Assembly: GCA_047639615.1 (NCBI GenBank) | Contig: JBLIOL010000293.1 | Location: 1 to 6,891, forward strand | Length of the DNA stretch: 6,891 nt | From: CAYWNK01 sp047639615 | GTDB taxonomy: Bacteria > Planctomycetota > UBA1135 > GCA-002686595 | Direction of reading: 5' to 3' | Part shown: piece after piece, positions 1 to 6,283 of the stretch | Numbering within the stretch: position 1 is the stretch's first letter | Layout of the letters: the number at the start of each line of letters is the position of its first letter | Notes under the pieces: model-generated | What the model was told of the DNA's origin: nothing | What the model saw: only the letters and a program-made list of their open reading frames with translations | The model's database searches: none | Translations under genes and position numbers: made by a program

Positions 1-636
1 CGCACCGCCCGCCAGCGGACTCCAAATCACGAGCCCGATGCCAAGCTCCTGCGCGGTGGGCAAGACCTCCGCCTCGATCTCACGAGTGAGCAGGTTGTAC
101 TGGGGCTGCTCCACGCGCAGGGCGTGACGACCGAAGGGGCGCGCGATGTCGTGGCTGCGTCGCAAGCTTCCCGCTGTCCAGCAGGAGCTACCCCAGTAGA
201 GAATTTTGCCCTGACGCACGAGGTCGTCCATGGCCATGGCGGTCTCCTCCAGGGGCGTATTGGGATCCTCGCGATGGCAAAAGTAGATGTCGAGGTAGTC
301 CGTGCCGAGGCGCTTCAGGGAACGCTCGCAGCTCTCCATGATGTGCTTGCGCGAGAGTCCCGCGTCATTCACATCGGGGCTCATGCGCGCGAAGACTTTG
401 CTGGAGATCACAAGTTCGTGACGCGGCAGGCCGGCCAAGGCCCGGCCCGCCGCTTCCTCCGCGGCGCCCTTGGCATAGATGTCGGCCAGATCGATGAAGT
501 TGATACCCGCATCCAAGGCGGCTTTCAGGATGGCGGTGGTGGTGGCGTCTTCGATGCTGCCACCGAAGGTCAACCAGCCACCGATGGAGACTGCGCTAAT
601 TTGGAGGCCCGAGGCGCCTGCATGGCGATACTGCAT
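1..636 (-). CDS. Aldo/keto reductase, Kv-beta/YghZ-like (C-terminus beyond left edge)
   Basis: The 212 visible codons encode the N-terminal two thirds of an NAD(P)H-dependent aldo/keto reductase, a cytoplasmic TIM-barrel enzyme that reduces aldehydes or ketones. The N-terminus MQYRHAGASGLQIS is typical of the family and fixes the start at 636; no clear Shine-Dalgarno precedes it. The catalytic tetrad can be read: D49 and Y54 in FIDLADIY, K80 in VISSKVF and H121 in YFCHRED. Later blocks QPQYNLLTRE (about 177-186) and LGIGLVIWSPLAGG (about 198-211) match the Kv-beta-like branch, which includes YghZ and plant/animal channel beta subunits. Members are usually about 310-340 residues, so roughly 100-120 residues, including most of the cofactor 2'-phosphate-binding region, lie outside the window. 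The gene is divergent from the sialidase at 700. Its substrate cannot be deduced, and a role in sugar metabolism is only possible. Confidence 0.93.
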   Translation of the reverse strand, partial: MQYRHAGASGLQISAVSIGGWLTFGGSIEDATTTAILKAALDAGINFIDLADIYAKGAAEEAAGRALAGLPRHELVISSKVFARMSPDVNDAGLSRKHIMESCERSLKRLGTDYLDIYFCHREDPNTPLEETAMAMDDLVRQGKILYWGSSCWTAGSLRRSHDIARPFGRHALRVEQPQYNLLTREIEAEVLPTAQELGIGLVIWSPLAGGA

Positions 637-699
637 GCCGGATAGGATAGGGCCAGCGGTCCATCCCTGACCACCCCGCACCCATAACCGAAACGCACC
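637..699. promoter_or_regulatory. 63-base divergent intergenic region
   Basis: This gap separates two divergent start codons and must hold or overlap the promoters and leaders of both genes. I see no convincing -35/-10 pair. On the minus strand the repeated CTATCCTATCC (642-652) is the only -10-like tract. On the plus strand, in-frame TAA at 685-687 shows that the sialidase cannot start upstream of 700. Neither gene has a purine-rich ribosome binding site at the usual distance. Assignment as regulatory rests only on gene arrangement. Confidence 0.35.
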
Positions 700-2715
700 A
701 TGTTGCTTCCCTTGCTCTTGTTGATGGCCCTCGGCCAAGATCCCACCGACGCAGCCTGCGGCTTCGAAGATGCACGCGGACCGGTGCAGGAGCTCGCCAC
801 CAGCGTTGGTCGCTGGTCTACGCGCCAGGGCAGCGTGGTACTCGACGCGCAACACGCTCGTACGGGCTCGCGCAGCCTGCATATGAAAGGCGGCAGCGGG
901 GAGCAGGCATCCGTGGTGGAGCTCAGCCTTGCGCGCCCCGCCGGCGCGGGCGACGAGCTCAGCTTCTGGGCCGAGCGCTGGACCAGGCGCGCACCATTTG
1001 AATTCGTGCTGGAGGCCCAGGGCTCCGGAGCTTGGCGGCGCCTGCCGCTGGCAGGCGCCGAAATTCGAATCGGCGGCTTTGAGACCCGCATCGCCGCAGC
1101 ACTGGCGGAGGGCGACCTGCGCGTGCGCCTGCGCTGTGAGGCGCCGGCCGGCACGGGCATCCTGATCGATGACGTGAGCATCACGCGCGCGACGCCCATG
1201 AAGCTAACCTCGGTCGGAGCTGAAAATGCCGATCTGCCGGTACTGCTGGGCATGAACACCAACCCCATCTTGCATGTGGTGATCGAGACCCAGGGCTCCC
1301 TCGAGCCCTTGACCTTGGAAGCCATGCGCTTCCGGCTAGAGGCGAGCCTTGGCCTCACAGAGATCGCATCGGTGCGCTTGCTTGTAGGTGACCTATCCGG
1401 GCGCGCACCCAGTTCGGTTGGCCGCGGGCAGGAGTTTGGAGAGGCAATTAGCGTCGCAGCGGAATTGCTCAGCTTCCAAGGCGGTCGCGTCCTAAACCCC
1501 GGCACCAACCACTTCTGGCTATCGATAGACCTGAAACCCAACGCCAACATCGACGGCCGCGTGGGTGCTAGCTGCTCCTTCATCAGCTTCGCCAATGGGG
1601 ACCAAATGACCGTGCAAACAGCCGCTACCGGCGCACCCGCGCGCCTAGGCGTCGCCCTGCGCAAGGCGGGTGACGACGGCGTCAAGGTGTACCGAATCCC
1701 GGGGCTGGTCACGACGCCGAAGGGCACGCTCATTGCGATTTACGACGCACGTTGGCAAGGATCAGGGGACCTTCCCGGGGATGTGGATGTGGGCCTGTCG
1801 CGCAGCACCGACGGTGGGCGTAGCTGGGAGCCCATGAACATCATCATGGACATGGGCCGCGATCCGAAGTGGCGCTTCGATGGCATCGGCGATCCCGCCG
1901 TACTCGTGGACCGCAGCACCGGTCGCATCTTCGTGATCGCCACCTGGAGTCATGGAGACCGCAGCTGGCGCGGATCGGGTCCGGGGCTCACGCCGGAAGA
2001 AACCGGGCAGTTGATGCTGGTGCACTCGGATGACGAGGGGCTGAGTTGGTCTAAGCCGCGCAACCTAACGGCCATGCTCAAGCGACCGGAATGGTGCTTC
2101 CTGTTGCAGGGGCCGGGCCGCGGAATTTGCATGCAGGACGGGACCTTGGTGTTCCCGGCGCAGTTCCAACTCTCGCCGGACGAGAAGCGTTTGCCGCACT
2201 CCACCGTAATCACCAGCCCGGACCACGGCGAGACCTGGCAGATCGGAACGGGCATCCACGGCGACACCACCGAATCGGCGGTGGTCGAGTTGGAGCCGGG
2301 CCTGTTGATGCTCAACGCACGGGACAACCGCGGCGGCTCGCGCTCCATCTATACGAGCCGCAATCTGGGACGTACCTGGAGCGAGCACGCCACCTCGCGC
2401 AAGGACCTGCGCGAGCCTGTGTGCATGGCTAGCTTGATCCATGTGGGCCCCGACCTTGGCGGCGCGCCCGATGGGCTCTTGCTCTTCTCCAATCCCGACG
2501 TGGCTCGCGCGCCACGCAGACGAATAACGATCAAGTCCTCGCTCGACTATGGAGCGCATTGGAGTGAGAGCGGCAGCGTGTTGCTCGATGCGGGCAACTC
2601 CGCCGGCTACTCCTGCCTGAGCATGATCGATGCCAAGACCGTGGGCATCCTCTACGAGGGCAGCCGCGCGCAGCTCTGCTTCCAGCGCATCCCGCTGGCG
2701 GAGATCCTGCAGTAG
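700..2715 (+). CDS. Secreted multidomain GH33 exo-alpha-sialidase
   Basis: Predicted sialidase (neuraminidase) that removes terminal alpha-linked sialic acids from glycans outside the cytoplasm. Residues 1 to about 15 (MLLPLLLLMALGQ) form a short hydrophobic signal peptide with no Lys/Arg. An in-frame stop five codons upstream makes 700 the first possible ATG. Residues about 20-160 look like a beta-sandwich (jelly-roll) glycan-binding domain ending in ILIDDVSI. Residues about 165-310 resemble the N-terminal domain associated with BNR-repeat neuraminidases. The six-bladed catalytic propeller runs from about 318 to 671. By family alignment its active site is R332 (YRIP), R351, D357 as acid/base, E525, R541, about R606 and nucleophile Y637, so it looks complete. 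Five Asp-boxes, some degenerate, begin at S369, S443, S506, S553 and S614. The stop directly abuts that of the opposing sialidase. Substrate linkage, or preference for Kdn or other nonulosonic acids, cannot be read. Confidence 0.94.
   Translation: MLLPLLLLMALGQDPTDAACGFEDARGPVQELATSVGRWSTRQGSVVLDAQHARTGSRSLHMKGGSGEQASVVELSLARPAGAGDELSFWAERWTRRAPFEFVLEAQGSGAWRRLPLAGAEIRIGGFETRIAAALAEGDLRVRLRCEAPAGTGILIDDVSITRATPMKLTSVGAENADLPVLLGMNTNPILHVVIETQGSLEPLTLEAMRFRLEASLGLTEIASVRLLVGDLSGRAPSSVGRGQEFGEAISVAAELLSFQGGRVLNPGTNHFWLSIDLKPNANIDGRVGASCSFISFANGDQMTVQTAATGAPARLGVALRKAGDDGVKVYRIPGLVTTPKGTLIAIYDARWQGSGDLPGDVDVGLSRSTDGGRSWEPMNIIMDMGRDPKWRFDGIGDPAVLVDRSTGRIFVIATWSHGDRSWRGSGPGLTPEETGQLMLVHSDDEGLSWSKPRNLTAMLKRPEWCFLLQGPGRGICMQDGTLVFPAQFQLSPDEKRLPHSTVITSPDHGETWQIGTGIHGDTTESAVVELEPGLLMLNARDNRGGSRSIYTSRNLGRTWSEHATSRKDLREPVCMASLIHVGPDLGGAPDGLLLFSNPDVARAPRRRITIKSSLDYGAHWSESGSVLLDAGNSAGYSCLSMIDAKTVGILYEGSRAQLCFQRIPLAEILQ
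1036..1060. repeat. Perfect 11-bp inverted repeat inside the large sialidase gene
   Basis: CGGCGCCTGCC and its exact reverse complement flank GCT. The hairpin encodes part of RRLPLAGAE in the N-terminal beta-sandwich domain, about 340 bases after the start. It would be very stable in mRNA. It may be a by-product of GC-rich codon use; no function can be assigned. Confidence 0.6.
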
Positions 2716-3807
2716 CTAGCGCGAAAAGCGCTCCTGCGGGATACGCAGGAAGAGGATGCGTTTGTAGCCGTCAACCTCGAAGAAGCAGCCCGCATCGCCG
2801 CCCTTCAGGGCCACGAGGCACGAATAGGCGCTGGAGCCTTCGTAGAGCAGTTGCTCTAAAGGCCAGCTCTTGCCGTCATCGAAGCTAGCGCGCAGGGTCA
2901 TGCGTGCACGTGACTTCTCGTGGGCAGGATTGCTGAAGAGCACCACCCCCGGGGTGTCGCCCTGCGCCCAACGCAGACGCCGCAGGCTCGCTTGGCAGCG
3001 CGGTTCGATCAGCGCAGCATCATGGGTCTGACCCGTCCACGTCATGCCGCTGTCCTTACTGAACGCGATCTGGCGCTGGTGCTTCGAGGAGTCGTAGTTG
3101 CGCATGTTGAGGAGCAGACGCCCGTCCTCCAGCTCCGCAACTTCGCACTCATTGACCTGATGCTCGGGCGTGCTGCCGCCCAGCTTCCAACTCGCGCCGC
3201 CATCGTCCGAGATGATCACGTGCGAGTAGTAGTGCTTGGTCTCGGCCTCGATATGGTCGCAAGGAATCACGAGCCGCCCGGCGTGCTCGCCACGCTCGAG
3301 CTGAATGCCCGCGCCGGGACCGGTGGCGTACCAGGTCCAGTTCGCTTGCTTGGTGGTACTCGTCACCTCACGCGGCGCCGTCCACGTCTTGCCGTCGTCC
3401 TCGCTCTCGCAGACCCAAACCGTGCGCGTGCCCTCGGAAGTGCCTGCGATGATGGCATGCTCATGGTCCCGACCCGAGTTGTGAGTCAGCAGCAACAGGA
3501 TCTTCCCCGTACGGCGATCGAGCACCGGGCAGGGATTGCCGCAGGTGTTCGCACCGTCGTCCCAAACGACCGCAGAGTCCGACCACGTCAGGCCGCCGTC
3601 CGAGGAGCGTTTGAGCAAGATGTCGATGTCACCGCTATCGGAGCTACCCACGCGCCGACCCTCGCAGAAGGCCAGCAGGTCGCCGTTTGCAGCTTGCACC
3701 ATGGCTGGGATGCGGTAGGTCTTGTAGCCGTCATCGCCACCCTTGAAGACCTCCACGGGAGTATCGACGGCGAGCACTAGACACAGGGCAGCGATGGCGT
3801 TGATCAT
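2716..3807 (-). CDS. Compact secreted GH33 exo-alpha-sialidase
   Basis: A 363-residue catalytic-domain-only sialidase, predicted to cleave terminal sialic acids outside the cytoplasm. Residues 1 to about 14 (MINAIAALCLVLAV) form a minimal signal peptide lacking Lys/Arg. An in-frame TAG five codons upstream, with no alternative start between, fixes the start. The GH33 set is complete by family alignment: R32 in YRIP, R51, D57 in SSDSGDID as acid/base, E220 in NECEVAEL, R236 in NMRNY, R300 and nucleophile Y328 in SSAYSCL. Five Asp-boxes of form SxDxGx(S/T)W begin at S68, S135, S200, S250 and S308. It shares GDDGxKxYRIP and the order of all motifs with the catalytic part of the opposing sialidase, so the two are paralogues, but it lacks the N-terminal accessory domains. 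Its ATG overlaps the TGA of the upstream B12-binding-like gene (ATGA), implying translational coupling; no good Shine-Dalgarno is visible. Confidence 0.94.
   Translation of the reverse strand: MINAIAALCLVLAVDTPVEVFKGGDDGYKTYRIPAMVQAANGDLLAFCEGRRVGSSDSGDIDILLKRSSDGGLTWSDSAVVWDDGANTCGNPCPVLDRRTGKILLLLTHNSGRDHEHAIIAGTSEGTRTVWVCESEDDGKTWTAPREVTSTTKQANWTWYATGPGAGIQLERGEHAGRLVIPCDHIEAETKHYYSHVIISDDGGASWKLGGSTPEHQVNECEVAELEDGRLLLNMRNYDSSKHQRQIAFSKDSGMTWTGQTHDAALIEPRCQASLRRLRWAQGDTPGVVLFSNPAHEKSRARMTLRASFDDGKSWPLEQLLYEGSSAYSCLVALKGGDAGCFFEVDGYKRILFLRIPQERFSR
2718..2732. terminator. Small hairpin just past the convergent stops
   Basis: AGCGC and GCGCT form a 5-bp stem around the loop GAAAA, three bases after the plus-strand stop and inside the last codons of the minus-strand sialidase. 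Between two convergent genes with no spacer it is the only local candidate for stopping plus-strand transcription. It is short and has no T-tract, so a terminator role is weak inference. Confidence 0.2.
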
Positions 3808-4751
3808 GCTTGACTCACACTAAGGTCGGCGCCGACCACGAAGAGCGACGCGGCGTGCTTCTTGGTGAAGTCTACGAAGGTCTTGGGATGCGTGCAGGCC
3901 GCCAGAATCTCCAAGGACTCGACCAGTCGCGGTCCAGGGCGATTGAAGTAGGCGTTGCCGTCGGTCAGGTACACGCGTCCGTCCTGCACGGCGCTCCAAC
4001 TATCCCAAGGCAACATGCTCTGTAGCAGGGGGAGCTCTTTCTTGGTGCGCTCCAGGCCGAAGCCGCAGGGCTTGATCAGCACCACGTCCGGGTCCAGTGC
4101 AGCGAGTGCTTCCAGGTCCAAGGTCGGTGCGTGCTCGCCAATCTTCGTGACCAGCGCCTCACCGCCGGCGAGTTCCACCAGCTGCGGCATCCACAAGCCA
4201 CCGACCATGATCGGGTCGAGCCACTCGATGGTCAGCACCTTGGGCCGCGGCCCGGGTATCGCTTGGCTGCGCACGCCGATGGCTTGCACCCGATCGATCA
4301 TGCCCTGGGCCGCCTGCACGGCCTGCTGCTCGCGCCCAAGCGCGCGCCCCACCCGGCGTACATCCTCCCAGATGTCTTCCAGGCGCAAGGGCTTCAAGCT
4401 CACGATCTCCACATCCTTGTTGGCCAGCTCCTGCATCACGCGCCGCACATCATCGATGGACACGGCGCACACATCGCACAGGTCCTGGGTCACGATGACA
4501 TCCGGATTGGCCGTACGCATGAGCTCCACATCAACCTCATAGACGGCGATGGCATCCGTCAGGATCGCGCGCACGGTCTTGTCGATCTCACCACTCGTGC
4601 GCGGCATGCTCTGACGCGTGCGCGTCAGAGCCGGAAGCACGTCCACGCCGATTGGGAAATCACACTCGTGGGAAATCCCCACGAGTTCATCACGGGCACC
4701 GACGGCGCACACCATCTCGGTGGCGGAGGGCAACAGGCTGGCAATTCGCAT
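3804..4751 (-). CDS. Cobalamin-binding-like protein, BtuF/FecB fold, no signal peptide
   Basis: A 315-residue member of the periplasmic-binding superfamily for vitamin B12 and Fe-siderophores (BtuF/FhuD/FecB type, COG0614). Family blocks seen are ASLLPSATE at 4-12, SHECDFP at 27-33, TQDLCDVCAVS at 88-98, EWLDP at 176-180 and AYFNRPGPRLVESLEILA at 267-284, with a helical linker around 120-165 joining two lobes. Unlike classical transporter subunits it starts straight into the first strand (MRIASLL), with no signal peptide or lipobox, so a cytoplasmic location is inferred. This leaderless subfamily is usually annotated 'cobalamin-binding protein' and its role is not settled. H28, C30, C92 and C95 are possible ligand or metal contacts. 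No ABC permease, ATPase or TonB receptor lies nearby. Its TGA overlaps the ATG of the downstream sialidase, making the two a coupled pair. No cobalamin riboswitch was recognised upstream. Confidence 0.88.
   Translation of the reverse strand: MRIASLLPSATEMVCAVGARDELVGISHECDFPIGVDVLPALTRTRQSMPRTSGEIDKTVRAILTDAIAVYEVDVELMRTANPDVIVTQDLCDVCAVSIDDVRRVMQELANKDVEIVSLKPLRLEDIWEDVRRVGRALGREQQAVQAAQGMIDRVQAIGVRSQAIPGPRPKVLTIEWLDPIMVGGLWMPQLVELAGGEALVTKIGEHAPTLDLEALAALDPDVVLIKPCGFGLERTKKELPLLQSMLPWDSWSAVQDGRVYLTDGNAYFNRPGPRLVESLEILAACTHPKTFVDFTKKHAASLFVVGADLSVSQA
4608..4631. repeat. Perfect 11-bp inverted repeat inside the B12-binding-like gene
   Basis: GCTCTGACGCG and its exact reverse complement are separated by TG, giving a strong hairpin in DNA or mRNA. 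It lies in codons 41-48 of the minus-strand gene and encodes the repetitive peptide LTRTRQS, so the symmetry may simply follow from codon choice for Thr-Arg-Thr-Arg. The match is exact; any function is speculative. Confidence 0.6.
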
Positions 4752-4854
4752 GGGAGCAGTCTAGTCGCCAGACGCTCTCCGCATACGGGGACTTTTCCCG
4801 CCCGAGGGATGCTCTCACACCGCAGCGAGAGGTCTTCGACCTGAGCGCCACCCC

Positions 4855-4860
4855 TACAAT
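4855..4860 (+). promoter_or_regulatory. Possible -10 box for the glycine-rich gene
   Basis: TACAAT differs from the TATAAT consensus at one base and is the best -10-like hexamer in the gap. The region 16-18 bases upstream (around GTCTTC) does not resemble TTGACA. If used, the transcript would carry a leader of about 145 bases containing the 4914-4932 hairpin. Confidence 0.2.
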
Positions 4861-4913
4861 CGCCTGTGCGCAAACGATCGAGCGGACTCGGAGACCCTAC
4901 CTCTGGGTGCCGT

Positions 4914-4932
4914 GAGCCATGAGGCATGGCTC
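4914..4932. promoter_or_regulatory. Palindrome GAGCCATG-AGG-CATGGCTC, candidate operator or leader hairpin
   Basis: Two perfect 8-base arms around a 3-base centre lie in the non-coding gap between divergent genes. Such a site suits a dimeric regulator controlling either or both promoters, or an RNA hairpin in the leader of the glycine-rich gene. Being outside coding sequence, its symmetry is not explained by codon choice. No regulator gene is in the window, so the partner is unknown. Confidence 0.4.
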
Positions 4933-5011
4933 TTGCTACACAAACTCGCCGCATCCATATCAGCGCCCCGCGTCGGCGCATCCTCCTCTGAGGTCACCCC
5001 CTCCAACCACC

Positions 5012-6235
5012 ATGCATCTATCACTAGCCTGTTCCCTAATCTGCTCGATCGTTTCCAACGCTATCCCGGAGCCCCAGCTTCAAGACTGGGTCGTTTCCGC
5101 GGGTCAAACGCGCACTTACAACACCGCCAGCGGACCGCTGCGGCTGGGTTCCCTGCGCATCGAAGCAGGCGGAGTGTTGCATGTGGTGGGACCGAACGCC
5201 CTCGACTTGAAAGTGTCGAACGTGGTCGAGGTCTTTGGAACCTTGGATCTGTCGGGTAACCACTCGTTCGGTGTGCTGACACTTAACACGACCAATCAGC
5301 CTGAGCATGGCATGCGCGGCGGGCCCGGAGCCGGTGTAGGTGGAACGGGGTCGAAGCTCACCAACGCCAACACACCGAGCGGCGAGCCCGGCCTCGATAA
5401 TGGCGGGCAAACGCTTGGAGGCGGTGGCGGCGAGACAGGCTTCTCTACCTTAGGTAAGGAAGCGCGGCGTCCGGCCGGCGGCGGCGGTGGCGCCTTCGCG
5501 AGTGATCAGCCCGAAGTCCTCAACCCGCTCGACCCGGCTAACGACGGACTGATCGCCAGCGCCGGTTGGGATGGCTCGGCCACAGGCCTCGGCGCCATCA
5601 GCCAGAGCACGCTCGCACAGGGTGGCGCTGTAGGTGCGCGCTTGTTCAATGACCTGCTCGCTGACAACGACTTCTGGGGGCAGAAAGCCTCGCCCGCAGG
5701 GACGATCACCGGCGAGCTGCTAGCACCCGAAGGCGGTCGCGGAGGTGGCGCTGGTGGTGATGCCGTCGACGCCCCCGCCTTCCCGGCGGCAACCTTCACG
5801 CCCTTTGGCGACGAGAAGGGCTCCGCAGGCGGTGGGGGTGGCGGCCTAGGTCTCGTTCTCACACGGCGTTTCGTCCTGGGTGCTGAGGGCCGCGTGCTGG
5901 CGAACGGCGGCCACGGCGGCGGCGGTGAAAACACACTCTTCTTCGACCGCGTGGGCGGCGGGTCCGGCGGCGGCTCGGGCGGCATGCTCGTGATCGAAGC
6001 GCTGGTCATGGATCTAACCGATGCAACCCCCGGTGCACTCTCCGCCCGCGGTGGCGTGGGTGGGTTTGGCAGAAACAACCAACCGCTCGTGGTCGGCGCA
6101 GGCGGCGACGGTGGACCGGGCCTGATCCAACTTCACATTCCGAGCGCAGGACAGTTGCTGCTGCCCGCAGGATTCAGCCTCGACGACGTCTCGGCACCGA
6201 ACGCGCACGTGCTGCTGCCGATCCTCGGCCTGTAG
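5012..6235 (+). CDS. Secreted glycine-rich repeat protein, function unknown
   Basis: From ATG 5012 this is a 407-residue protein, about 22% glycine. Residues 1-17 (MHLSLACSLICSIVSNA) form a signal peptide with cleavage likely after SNA, so it is exported. An in-frame ATG at 4919 would add 31 Pro/Arg-rich residues before the hydrophobic stretch and is unlikely. Residues about 25-95 are short beta strands (LRIEAGGVLHVVG, VVEVFGTLDLSG) resembling the start of a beta-solenoid. From about 100 to 375, Gly runs (135-140, 156-160, 241-249, 273-278, 299-305, 315-324, 364-370) alternate with short hydrophobic strands such as GGMLVIEALVMDL and GPGLIQLHIP. This layout matches glycine-rich secreted proteins seen in Planctomycetota and Myxococcota. 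No catalytic motif, transmembrane segment or cell-wall/PEP-CTERM sorting signal is seen; the end is LLPILGL. A structural surface or matrix role is inference. Confidence 0.82.
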   Translation: MHLSLACSLICSIVSNAIPEPQLQDWVVSAGQTRTYNTASGPLRLGSLRIEAGGVLHVVGPNALDLKVSNVVEVFGTLDLSGNHSFGVLTLNTTNQPEHGMRGGPGAGVGGTGSKLTNANTPSGEPGLDNGGQTLGGGGGETGFSTLGKEARRPAGGGGGAFASDQPEVLNPLDPANDGLIASAGWDGSATGLGAISQSTLAQGGAVGARLFNDLLADNDFWGQKASPAGTITGELLAPEGGRGGGAGGDAVDAPAFPAATFTPFGDEKGSAGGGGGGLGLVLTRRFVLGAEGRVLANGGHGGGGENTLFFDRVGGGSGGGSGGMLVIEALVMDLTDATPGALSARGGVGGFGRNNQPLVVGAGGDGGPGLIQLHIPSAGQLLLPAGFSLDDVSAPNAHVLLPILGL

Positions 6236-6241
6236 ACCGCC

Positions 6242-6256
6242 AGGGGCACTGCCCCT
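6242..6256. repeat. Short GC hairpin after the glycine-rich gene
   Basis: AGGGGC and GCCCCT form a perfect 6-bp stem with the loop ACT, starting six bases after the stop codon. It has no T-tract. It may add to transcription termination together with the larger hairpin about 30 bases downstream. Confidence 0.4.
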
Positions 6257-6283
6257 CGCGAACCTACAAGGTGCGCAACAATA

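Larger units (their letters stand above)
4752..5011. promoter_or_regulatory. 260-base divergent intergenic region
   Basis: This gap lies between the B12-binding-like/sialidase pair on the minus strand and the glycine-rich gene on the plus strand, so it should hold both promoters. A plus-strand -10-like TACAAT occurs at 4855-4860, but I find no good -35 at 16-18 bases upstream. A perfect 8-bp palindromic hairpin lies at 4914-4932, between that hexamer and the plus-strand start. A weaker 5-bp inverted repeat, AGGTC-TTC-GACCT, sits at 4830-4842. I looked on the minus strand for the conserved core of a cobalamin riboswitch, because of the B12-binding-like gene, and did not recognise one. Confidence 0.4.

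Noticed and set aside
570..1733. Long minus-strand ORF (387 codons) opposite the large sialidase
   Set aside because: Its product is Ser/Pro/Arg-rich with no family motif, and it lies antisense to a clear signal peptide, accessory domains and the start of the sialidase. It is a GC-rich shadow frame.
2920..3780. Plus-strand ORF (286 codons) opposite the compact sialidase
   Set aside because: The minus strand carries every GH33 motif across this span; the plus-strand product has no recognisable domain.
3955..4844. Two overlapping plus-strand ORFs opposite the B12-binding-like gene
   Set aside because: They are compositionally odd (Ser/Thr-rich or His-rich) and antisense to conserved COG0614 blocks.
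4919..5011. Upstream ATG at 4919 as start of the glycine-rich protein
   Set aside because: It would place 31 Pro/Arg-rich residues before the hydrophobic signal and lies within the palindrome; ATG 5012 gives a normal export signal.
4752..5011. Cobalamin riboswitch upstream of the B12-binding-like gene
   Set aside because: Reading the minus strand I did not find the conserved core segments in order. A covariance-model search would settle it.
5506..6078. Minus-strand Pro-rich ORF opposite the glycine-rich gene
   Set aside because: Pro runs are the expected reverse complement of Gly codons; no start context or motif supports it.
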